Shown here piece by piece: positions 12,401 through 24,400 of a DNA stretch of 64,000 nucleotides. The position numbers and the translations under genes were made by a program. Position 1 is the first letter of the stretch, and each line of letters opens with the position of its first letter. This DNA is from Gorsachius magnificus (Eukaryota; Chordata; Aves; Pelecaniformes; Ardeidae): NCBI GenBank assembly GCA_034008185.1, contig CM067089.1, positions 23,346,213 to 23,410,212 of the forward strand, read 5' to 3'. The notes beneath the pieces were generated by a model. It did not search any database and had not been told where the DNA came from. It saw only the letters and a list, made by a program, of their open reading frames with translations.

Positions 12401-15400
12401 GAAAAGAAAGGAAAGGAAAGGAAAAGATAAAAGAAAGAATAGAAAAGAGGAGACATCTGTACCTGCATAAGGCTGATCCAAGCTTGAGAATGCAGAGTCC
12501 AGACCTGGAGAGCTGGGCATGTCACAAAGCCCGTTCAATTCACAACTCCCCATAAACAGAGAGCAAGGCAATGAGGGAGAAGCAAAGCAGTTCCCTGCTG
12601 GAGCAGAACCAAAACTCTGAGGTGTCCAAGCCCTTTGCTATCAGCTCCACAAGCCTTTTAAAGCCTCTCTTTTGTCTCGTAGGCATTGCTGCCGCAAGCC
12701 ATGAGGTCACTTTGTCTATTTCTGTCTTCTTAGCTTCATCACTGAGCAGTGTGACGGACATTGTCACCTGGCACTTAAACACCCTCCTTCTTTCCCCCAC
12801 CCTCTACTCCCTGTGAGGAGAAACTCCTCTTTTTTATTTTAAAATAAGAAAAAATGTATACTCTATACTCTCCCTGTTTCTGTGGTGTAAACTTCAGGAT
12901 AGAAAGGTGCAAGCTTCAGGTTAGTCTTCCCAATGCTTCAGTGCCCAGCATTTCTGTGCTAAAGAACCCTTCAAAGAAATGAGACTAACACAGTGCTCAT
13001 GTCCAACATGGACAGGCAGAGAAACCCACCCAGGAGGAAAGCAACTTTCCTTGTCTGAAACCCTCAGAGAGCACCCAGCTCCAAGTAAATACAAGGAAGA
13101 AAAGAGAGAGGAGAGGCTTTCTTTTCTTGTGTATATCAATTTCCTCCCATGTCTGAGGAGAACAAGTCCATGATATAGATTCCTGTTGTGTACCAGGACT
13201 GAGGAACGTTTAACTGAGGAGCATTAGGATCCTGGGTGCCCATAGTGAAGTGGTTTAGTTGAACTAAAATGGCAGAGGCTATTACTTACACCACTGAAGA
13301 GTGTGTCTGTGCCCAGGGAGGGTGATGGAGCGTTTGGAGGCCAAGGAGTAGTGTTTTGGCAGCACCATTCAGAGATCCTGTGCTGGAGACTGAGAGGTGT
13401 TGAAAGATGAGATGCTGATAGTGAGGACTGGGGTGGACAGGGAGGAAGGGAACAGAAGGTGCTGGGAGCCTACAGATCTCCACAGTTGTGGCCTGCTCAG
13501 CATCTCCTCACACTTTGGCTAGGTCTTGTCTTACTGCCTCTTTCCGTACACAAGCAATAGGTTCTGTGAAAGAATCCCAGAGCTGCATCCAAGGGACACT
13601 GCCTTGTGGTTATTTCCCTGCCTTAGAAACACTGTAGCCCAAGACTGGAGCAGACCATCTCCAGTGTGAGTCTGGAAGAGTGAAGTTCTGACCATGCCTC
13701 CTGAAATCCACTAGCCATTGCTGCATGCCAGGGAAGACAACTTCCACAGGCAATGTTGCTATAAGAGAGACGTCATGTCTCACACAGAGGCTCTTGCAGC
13801 AAGAGCAATGAAAGTGGTTCAGTCTCTTCTCTGATGACTATTTACACATATAGGGATACAGTCTCTGTGGGAAAACCTTGTAGAATCTGATATATAGAAT
13901 ATGCAATTGGAAATTAAAATACAGCTCTGCAGTACAGAAAAAAATCTCTATTGAGAATCAAATGGAATAGATAATAGAGTAAAACTCTCCTAAATGCTGG
14001 TATGGTGGATAATTTCTATAGAAAACTTTTTTCTAACTTTTAAAGCACTAAATTATGTTGGAATAATTCACAAAAAAGAAAAATTTCTATACAGCAAAGC
14101 CTACAAAGATTTTTCCATTAACTTCATTTAAGTAAATTTCACTGAAGTGAAATAAATTACATCACTAATTACAGTAAAGAGAAGTGTAAAAAGTATAAAT
14201 CTTTTCAAGATCAGGCCCTATTAAAAGAAAGCATTTTAATGTATGCTCAGGAAAATTACTGAACAAGTAGGCTTACCTGATGTCAGATACTGTTCATGTT
14301 CACTAGGAAACAAGCAACAGTAAATTTTATTACCAAAGACCGAATTCTAGAAAAGCCATTACCATAGAAAATAAGCACACTGCTCATTTCAGAGATAAAG
14401 AGCCTGTTCCTCTGTGATGAAATGCTACTTGTCTACTATTTTTTCACATGGGATCAACTCGAATTTTGTTCTTCCATCTATTTATGTTAGACAAGGTCAT
14501 TTTTCCATGGCTAACGTTGCAAATATCTCACTAAGTCATTAGAGGTTATAGACATCTCATGCTTTTCATACCTGGACTCCTCTCAAAATAAGATTTGGAT
14601 AGGTTATGTTGGCCTTCTAAGTATTTCCCTGTTGAAAGCTTCAACCTTTCAAGCTTCGACCAATGTTTGAATTGCAAAAAGTAAAGCAGAGAAGTATATA
14701 TTCTTTTACTTAAAAGAAGTGGTAAAACTCTTGGGACAGAAAACTTGTTTCTCATTCTTGGATATTTGCACACTTCCATCACATAATCAATGCATAATAT
14801 AAAACATAGGTATGGCTTCAGCTCCAATGCAGGATGCTACAGGCAAATGCTTCAGTCCTACTCAAGTCTGCAACACTAAAGCATGTATCTGAAGTTAAAT
14901 ATATAGTCAAGTACTTGTCAACGATTATTTCTTCTTAATTGGCTAGTGATTTTAAGAGCTCACAGTGAGACACTGCCTCACTGCAATCTCCTGGTTTTAG
15001 TAAAAGAGAAATCAAGATTCTCTGCAGGTGAATCGACAGCCCATGGGAAAAAGCATTCCCAGTTATTTTGTAGATTTTTGACCATCCTTAGCCATTCTAC
15101 AACTCCCACACTGCTATTGGAGAGCTCTGCTAGGCAGAAAGGGTGAGGAAACATTGCTTTGTGGGGCTGCAATGTATTAGTCTCATGGTATCCTGCTGGA
15201 GACTTGAATAGCTTGTTTACTCAAAAAAAAATATCCCTCAGCTGAGTGAGAGTTTGCCTTTCCTCCTGAGCTGGATGGAAATGTGTCCTCAGTGCAAAAG
15301 GTAGCCCACATGGCCAGCTTTCCTGTGCTGACAGCTCACATTTGGGCCCTGGATATTCCCTACACAGTCTTCTGCAACAAGACTGCCAAAGAAGAGCTTG

Positions 15401-18400
15401 CTTTTGCCAGGATAGCACCTGTTGAATGCACTAGTGAATCTGTCTTTTGCAGTTTTAGCCTGATTTCCTAAGAAAGGTTTAGTGATGCTGCATGTCTTTT
15501 GATCTTACCTGTTTCATGCTAATAGCTTTTGAGACTATTTGCTGATTTTAAGAGTCCGAAGTCACAAAGATACAATGGTCCTACAAGTTTACATGAAAAT
15601 AGGTGGCTGGACAGAGTAGATAGACCCCATCATAGGAAGCAGGAAGCCTGAGTACAGTTTTAATTAAGTACCAAAAATGAAGAACCCACACAGCAGAGAT
15701 TATGAGTTCTCATTCTGAATGTGAGAGACATCAGATAAATTTGCATTTTACTAGACATGAGAGAATAAGAGATCAAATACAAGACATAAATTAAAAGGAC
15801 ACCAGGATCTGTTAATTCTGCTGCTCACAAAATTTCTTCATGTCTGACAGCAGGATACCACTGATTCATCTTCTCTTTGTCCTTCAGCGTTTCCAACATC
15901 CACTCTCTAGTAATACAGACAAGCATATGCTCACCATCTGAGTCTGTGGACTTGATTAATCCTGTAGCACTTGCCATATATTCTTGTTATCCAATTGATT
16001 TTAGTCCTTTTCTGCAACCAGTCAAGGTCCTACTACATTTAAAAATCCAGCCTTTCACAAGACAACTTATGTCATTGCTGATTAGTACACAGCAATCTCC
16101 TCTGAATCTCAGGCCATCCATTAAAAGTGGTATTATTGCTATTTCCTGTTACTGCTTGCTAGGTACAACCCACTCCAGAGAAACAAAAAACATTTAAAAA
16201 GCTTCACTAGCAGGAGTTTGCAGTTGAAAAAGCAGATAGGAAGACAGTACTGGTGTACCTCCTTGGTCCAGGTAACCCACCTCCCTCCCCTGTGTACCCC
16301 ACACACCTGGGTTTCTGTGGGAAGAAAGACCAGAGAAAAGCTGCAAGGTGTCCCAGCCACGTCCCAGTTCTGAACAGCAGCAGTTTCGGGGCTCTGGGGT
16401 CCCCCACAGCACATACTGCCAGTGCTGCCTAGGTGCAGCCAGAGGACAAGATCCACTGACAGAAGGGAGGAGGGTTGGGATTTTTAATAATCTGTCTCCT
16501 CACCAGTCATATAACATTGAGGTGGAGAGGACATTTGATTGACATATGTTAGTGTTTAAAGCTCCATGGGTGAAAATATAGAGGTAGTCCTGTTAGATTC
16601 AGAAGCCCAGTGAAACACTACTACCAACTTAGTCAGTTAGCTAATCTGACCTCATGAGCCATTAATAGTTATGTTTTCTCTTCTATTCTTAGCCAATTGT
16701 GCAGTCACCTTACAGTAGTCCTATCTCATCCATATTTCTCTCGTTGGAGGAGTCATGTGGAACCATATCAGATATCTTACAGAAGCCAACATATACTGCA
16801 TCCACCTTATTTCTTTAGCCACAAAGTTTCATCTTACCGAACAGGTCAAAGACTATCTCTTTTTCTAGTTTTTATTAGTCCATGTTGTTTTTACTGATCA
16901 TTTTGTTTTCCACAAAGTGTGCTCAAAAGAACTACTTCATTGACCTAAGTGATGCTAAACATTTATTTTTTTTTTAATCCCCAGAGCCTGTGTCTATAAG
17001 AAGGGTGCTATTTCTTGGTCTCTTTCCCTGAGACCCTTCCCATTATTCCAGGGTTATTTATCAAGGACTGAGGGCCATTCTGATACAATTTTCACTAATT
17101 CCTTACATTTCACCTCTACAGAGAATATGATTCAGCCTTGGCCTTTCAGTATAGTCAGTGTATCAAGATATGCTGAATCTACTTGCCCCCGCTCCTGCTC
17201 CTATTTCTTTTATACAAAGGGCTAGATTCTTGGTTAACATAAGCGGTAGATACACTGATGACAGTGAAGCTTTACAGATTTCACAAAAAACTGATCTCCC
17301 TTCCTACGATGAAACTGAAGAATGATTATTTTCAGGTTGACAGTTTTCTCCTTCCTACCTATAATTTTCTCTCACTTTTGTTGAGCAATGACTGTTGTTT
17401 AATTGCCCCTTGTCAAAGTCCGTTTATGTCTCACCCTTTTATGCCTCTCCCTCCCCCATCATTTTCACTTTGCCTCATTTCAGTGTTGCCTCTGAGCAGA
17501 CTTGTCCCAAACTTGTCAGCAAGTCCCATATCACTTTCAGAGCTGAAGGAAACAACACTGGAGAGGAAGAGGGATTCCTATTGCCTGTTTGCATTATGAT
17601 TTCTTTCAACTCAGCTCTCAAAATCTGGGAACCTAGAAAATACTTGGCTAAGACAGTCTATAGTTGTTTTAGTGTGATTATTGCTCTGATCACTTTGAAA
17701 TCTGAATTATTGGCAAAATCTTGGCTTAATCCCATGTTCCCCATCAGTGTTACACATCCTAAGTCACTCCAGAACTGCATTTGCAAGGACAGGCTATGTT
17801 AACTTAATGTGTCTGGCAGCATATTCTGAAAAATCACTATCTGGGGCTTTGCAAGGACCATGGAAGCGTGAGCTCGGAAGAGAACTGCTGCACTGTTTCA
17901 CCAGCAGCAGGATGATGAATGACCTCTGACCATGTCTGAGGAACCATGACCCAGAACCAGAGTCCCTGCGCTGACAATAATAACATAGAGAAACAATGTC
18001 TGAGTAGCTGATAGTTTAAAAAAAGATGCTCAAAATGATATCTCATCTAGTGGAAATATTAAGACAAAAGAGAGTATATACCTTTTCATTTCATGAACCA
18101 CATACAGCTTTCCTCCAAACATCTTAAAATACTAAAGATCTTACTCCTCCCAGAGAATATTATATGCAGCTAGATTTATCTTGAGCTAGTACATATTCAG
18201 CTAAATCCATGTCTCTCTCAGGCTCTAGGGCAGCAGGACAGCAGTGAGGTACAAAGGTGAAGCAGATCAGAGCTCTATCAGCCTTACTTCCAGTGCTGCA
18301 ACCCACAGCATCTGCGTTGATATGCTGGACAAGAGTGTTGCCCGAGACCATGATACTGGAAGTCTCCAGTAAGAATACCTGAAGAAGATGGCCAATTACT

Positions 18401-21400
18401 TGTGCAAATTTCTGAGATGGCTAAAGAAAAAAGGAAAAATTAATCCATACTAGCCAAGACAGACAACACTATCTTATAATCTCCATCTTCTGCCCAAATG
18501 GTTAATACATCAGCCTGAAAATATAACCTCTGTGCTTTCAATAGTCGATAGAAGAATATAAAACAAAGGCATAAGCTCAAATGCCATACTCATACTCCAG
18601 CCTAAAACTGGAGGAAGAAGGCTCCAGATGCACAGTGTTTATCTCACTGTTGTCTTCTTTAATAAATGCCTTCCAAGCTGCAGAGAATTCAAAACTGAAT
18701 GTTAGTTATTAAGTGGGATAGTCTTAAGCAAAGGCATACAACTAGACCGCATATACCAGTGTATGTAAATTGATTTCCCAAGTGGAGGCAATTTCCATTT
18801 TAATGCATACTAAAGTGAGATCAGACTTTCCATCTGTGATTCAACCATGGAGGCTGTTGTCCTTGTTTTCCTAGTGGTTGGCTGCTCACCGAGTAGCAAG
18901 GGCCAAGGGTTATCCAGTGTTGCTTCATACTGCTAGGAACAGACTTCCTGTAACATCATAGTTCAGGCAATTAATTTTAATCTTCTGGTCTGAGCAAAAT
19001 GCTTCTCTATTCTACTTTAAAGCAGGTAGGATGGAGACAGTGGACTACTATCCTAAACCATTTGGTCTTCTAGACCACAGTGCATGGCAAAACCAGGGAG
19101 CTAGCCTAACAACCACGTCACTGTGATCATTAGAGTCAGAAGAAAATGTGGTGTAGTAAGTTCAAACTGCTGTTCAGGTACTTTATCTTGTTCACAGCTC
19201 CTGTGGCCTATACCGATTGTAATAATAGGCTGGTAGATAGCTTGCTGTACTCACCCTCTCTGCAGAGAAATGTGACTGCAGTCACTCTTAGAAGAGGTAA
19301 TCTGTATGACCCTCCAATGAATAGGCCACTTTATTTATAAGCATCCTATCTCGTCAAGTGATGCTCCTGTACATCCGCTTTAAACAAGAAGGATTTCCTT
19401 TTCTAACATGGAATGTAGTAACTTTGATGACTCTGCACAGACAGCCAGGCCCATATAAAGCAGAGGAGGAAATTTCCCCACCCATTTTTCCCTCCCTTCC
19501 CCTACCGTACATGGAAAGGCTCTTGAGTCCTAGGAACTAAAAATAGTCCAGTGGATAAGTTTAAATTGAGATATTTTGAAGCACTTCCTGCACTGAAACA
19601 AATTCCTACAGTATGATAGCAAGTTAGGACTAGACGGCTGTCCTGGTAGGTGTGTCTTCTGCTAGCAATTGGTATTTCCAGTTGTGAGAAAGCCTGAGCT
19701 CGTTGTCCCTGGGAGACGATTTAGAATGGGGGTGAAAATACAATGCACCTTAGAGAGCACAGGTGGCTGAGGAGAAGCAGCCCGGGCTACAGATGGAGCC
19801 CAAGCCTCTGAAGGTGGGGTGAGCAGAGGAGGACACTGCAGGAGCTATGAGGAACCAAGGAACCTCACTAGCAAATACCTTTGACAACTATAGTCTGATT
19901 CTCCCTGCCACAAGCTCCTGCTTTCCACTAACCTCCTGAAACCCATTCAGATTTTTTTATTTGTGTTTTCTGTCTTGTTATCTCTTCATTGCCTTCTGTA
20001 CTGTCCAAGCAGCACAGAAATAATCTCAGGGGAGGGTTGTAGCTTGGCCCTTTACAGTGATGATGAACTGAGGTTCTAGTTGCCACGGGGATTACCAACC
20101 TCTTTAAAGAGAGCAAGTTACTGTTTTAGTGGGAAGGAAACAAATTTATATTTTTATTTCATCAGATTAGGCAAAACATTGGCTATTCACAAGCATGAAT
20201 GCTCTCCTGTGGTTCATTTGAAATACAGCAGAGTTCCTGTTTGCTGACTGTTCTTTTGCCCCACTGAGTAAAACACCAGGGTGCATAGTAAACACTGGGT
20301 AGCAATGAACACTGAAGTCCTATGACTTGTAGGGCAAGTTCCCCACATTTGGATGATGTGAGGCTCCCCACACTGCCCTACTAGTCTGCATCAGCAATGC
20401 TCTGAAACCTCCCTGTGCTTATTTTGCCCCACCCCATCCACTGCCAAATCCTCATCTCGGGCTGTTGGCACTTGCCACCACAGTGTTCTGCTCCCAGAGT
20501 CAAATCCTTGCCTAGTGTAAATAAGTGAGCTCCATTCGCTCCTATGTTACTGCAGTGCAAAGCAGGTGTTACAGCAGTGTCACCTCTGGCAATTGCCATG
20601 TGATTTGTATCCTCTTAGCAAAGGCAGGGAAAGCAGCTGGAGTTATCAGGAGTTGATGGAATGTACTGGAGAAATGTCAATCAGATGAAAATTAAGAGAA
20701 AATGAGTCAGTAACAATCAGAACATAAAAACTGATCACCGGTCCTGGTGAGACTAAGAAAAATGGTGGGGAAATGTGGGAAGCATTTTCTAGTTTCATTG
20801 ATGATCTTGAGGACAGTATACGGTCAGGCCAGATCAGAAATGAAGGAAAATCATACAGAAAAGGGGAGGTAGGGGGGCTGAATCAACTTGCCTATGATCT
20901 GGAAAGCTCAGAGCTCTGGAAAGCATGCAGTGAGGACAAAGGTCTACAAAAGCTCTAGAGATAGGAAATAAAGAGCAGAGCTACTTATCTTAAGTTTGAG
21001 AAAACCCAAGAGCTGACAGGCGATAGCAGTCTTACTGAGATCCTTGCAGTGCAGTAGAGCTGTGAAGAATGTCAGTTGCTACTCTCAGTGGTGTGCAAAA
21101 GAATTATTATGCATCTCCGTTCTTGTACAGGGATTTCAATTATTCATCTAGAAAGTTGATGTTTCTAGATACTCATCTAGAAATACTATACCTGCAATTC
21201 TGTTTGCCTGAAGTGTGGAGGCAGGTGGGAAAGGGAGAAAGTCTCTGTAGCTTAAAAATGACAGTCAGAAGTTAGAAAGAATAAATACAAAGGACAAGAG
21301 GAATACCCCCAAAATTGGAGAAAACATCAGAGCAGGCATGAGAAAGGAGTACGTTCTAGAAAGAAAAGATGAGGCACCATCTGGGTAACAGTCTCAACAA

Positions 21401-24400
21401 ACAGAAAAGGAGTTTTTCATATTCTTATGGTGCAGTGGTGGGAGCTATAATGGAGAAGGCCATGGCAAGGCAAGGAGGGTGGCTGAGCAGGTGCATGGGG
21501 AATGTATTTAGATAGGTAGTGCTCCAAAAGGCAGACATCTGATTAGGTAGCCAGAATGGCCCTTAAATGTCTACTTAAATGCCCCAGGCTCCCATGAGTG
21601 ATCATCCAAGTCACCTACCGTAGTTAACTCAGATTTTAAAAACTTGCCTAGCTTCTCAACCATGAGCTTGATTTTGCATTCCTGTTCAGCAAAACCCAGG
21701 AGTCTCCGTGTCCCAGAGTAGGCTACTACGCTGTAGGTATTGCTAAGGAAAGGCAGAGAAACAGAGCTTTAAACTGCTGGCTCTGTGGGAGCCTGGAGCA
21801 GCTGTAGGAGCTTAACCAACGCATGCCCAAACATCCTTGCCAAGGCTACATCTTTCTGGCAAGAGATGCTGTACCGTGTGCCTCCCATGCAGATAGCTTC
21901 TCTGCAGGCAGCCTACCCACAGAGCCAGCGCAGCTCAGCAGTCCCACATCCTCCTCTCTTTATTCCAGGTATGTGTGCTCCTTAGCTCTGTTCACCACAT
22001 AAGGAACACCTCCCATCCCTCTTCCCTCCTTGCTTCCTTCCTTCACAGAGTTACCGGCTGCTGATCATGACTTTTGTTTTAATGGCTGCTGTGCTCCAGC
22101 ATGATGAGGACATAAAGTTTTGCCTTCACATTTACTGCCAAAATTCCTAACCCAATAAAAGGCCAAGCTGCCCATGTAAGTTGCCATCCATGGCAGCGTA
22201 ACTCTTACATAAGGACATCCATGGCCAAACATAATCCAGAAGAGGGGCGAGCAGTGGAGGGGTAATAAGAGAATAAAATATTATCTCAGTCTGCAGTGCT
22301 TCTGGGAAGCCTACCTCTAGCTGGCAATAGAGTTGCATCACCTTCTGCCATGGGATATTATTTTGCCATCAGAAATGCTCTGCATTAAATACATGGCTTT
22401 CCTGGGAGCCTTCTGTACTGACGCTGTCCATGGAAATAAGCCTTGATGTAAAGCTATTGCTCATCCACTGCTAGGACTATCAGGTGGCAGGGAGCAGCTG
22501 AACATGCCTTTCTCAACATTCACCTCATGCTTGTATGTTATTCAAAGGGGGAAAAAATAGCTTCATCTTCAGGGAGGCTGAAATTGCTACTTTCTTTGCT
22601 GTCCTAAGGAAAGTGAGTGCTAAAGAGTAGGAAGAAATAGTACAAGGCACCTGGTCAGTTGTATGGTCTAGCAGGGCCTGATGTAAGGGACCCAAGTCTG
22701 TCCTCTCAACACAGAGCACAGCAGTAAGACAGTGCCCTGACTGATGGAAGCAACCTAGATTTGAAAACTACCTCTATAGGATCCCTTAGGCAGAATAGAT
22801 AAAGGAATGTTTACCCCAAAGAAAAGAGAAAAGAGAGGCTTAACAGTTGCCTTGTGATATTATCTGGTCTGGAGAAAAGAGAATCAGAAGTTAGAATCCA
22901 TGTGCTTTAGTTCTCTTTCAGTCTAGTAACTTTTCTGTGTCTTCATTTCCCATTCTGTCGCCCAAATAAAAGTCACTTTTTTAAAACCTGCTTTATTTCT
23001 AGGCTCAGAGGAGTGTAAATTAGTCAATCACACTGCACACTGAGGTACTTATAGGAAAACAAGTTTTTGATTACCTTGTTTTTAATATTATTAGATAGAT
23101 CACAGCTGTGAAGTCAGGTAACATCTTATTCTGCCTTTGTGTCTTTGACATACTCCACGTGTAGCAGAAATCAGGAAAGGTATTTGCAATTAAGATCACT
23201 TCAGGTCCATCACCCATGTACTACAGTACATTTTTCAGCATTTTATTCCACCTGGAGAGGTCTTGACTGGTAGGGGTCCCACTACAAGGAACTGCCCCAA
23301 CAGCTGATTTACAAGCTCCCACCTGTCCTTGCTGGCAGCCCTCCACTGCCGATACCTAAAAAGTGACAAATTCTACCAGAGCTCACCAGCTGCTGCCAGA
23401 CATGGACACCCGTGCTGCAGTTAAGTGCAGTTAAGAAACATCCTCCAAAAATCAGTGTAGACAAGCCCCTCCCTGAGCTTGACAGGGTGAGAGAAATAAA
23501 TGAGCTACTGACAACACTCTTTTAGGGCTCTGCTGACTGAAAATTATCTTTATGCAGTCCTTAATCATGTGTAATACTACATGCCTCTGTGCCCACAGAG
23601 AGCTGAGTTGAACAGGGGGCTCCTTGGGTGCCCCTCGGAATGAGCACCCTGTGCTTGGATACACAGATAGCTAAGGAGCAAACTGAGCTGTTGTGAGATC
23701 TCTGAAAGGCAGGCCTGGGAATTTTAACCCCCACTTCTTTCCTGACACCATCATTTCCATTAAGTCTTCTTCAGCCCAAAGTGTTGAAGAAACCAATGAC
23801 CTCCACCCTGTTTCCAGCACATATAGGTGCTAGAGCACAGCTGGTTGTATTGCTGCAGCTTCTATGAGTGACTCCCAGATCCCAGACCCTTTCTCTTATC
23901 TGTTTCTTGGGACATCTCAGATGAGGTAGACCCCAGTGCCAAAGCTGCCTTCCCAAACTAAAGGAACCCACTTGACATCTGCAGGAGTGACTTGACTCTG
24001 CTTCTTCCCAAACTAAAGGAGCTAACCCACTTGACATCTGCAGGAGTGAGGCTTTTAGAAGGAGATCCAGCATAGGAAGAGGGCATGGGTGAGTGGCAGG
24101 GTGCAGAGGACTTACTGGCCTGCTTGGCTTTCTCCGCATATGTGGTGGTTAGGTCTTCATCAACTGGGTGCTCCACTGGCCCCACCATGGGGATGAGATG
24201 GCGTTCCGCTCGGATAGCCTTGGTGGCATGGGGCAGGAGCATTGCCTCTGGAGAAGGCTCCCGTTCCTCTGTTGATGGAGGCCGCAACTGTCCCTCGCTC
24301 TCAGAGAATGGAGTGTCTGTGCGGCTGCCAGGCGGGCAGGCAATCTCCCTCTTGGCCACCCCAACGGCACTGGCCACCTCGGGTCCCCCCTGCGCAGCAG

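Larger units (their letters stand above)
9407..24115 (-). other. SYNPO2L: SYNPO2L intron 3
   Basis: About 14.7 kb between exons 3 and 4, donor GTAAGT at 24115 and acceptor CTCTTGCAG ending at 9407. It holds a probable alternative first exon (12463-12520), two polypurine tracts (10671-10804 and 12197-12452), a CR1 LINE relic (about 16690-17110) and a possible SINE relic (about 22865-22990). The rest is unique sequence with only short open frames, AT-rich at about 13,850-14,950. Confidence 0.85.

Noticed and set aside
12100..12571. Two minus-strand frames of 141 and 148 codons, Phe/Ser/Leu-rich, looking like membrane segments
   Set aside because: Translation of the polypyrimidine tract. Only the first codons before 12463 are considered real, as an alternative exon.
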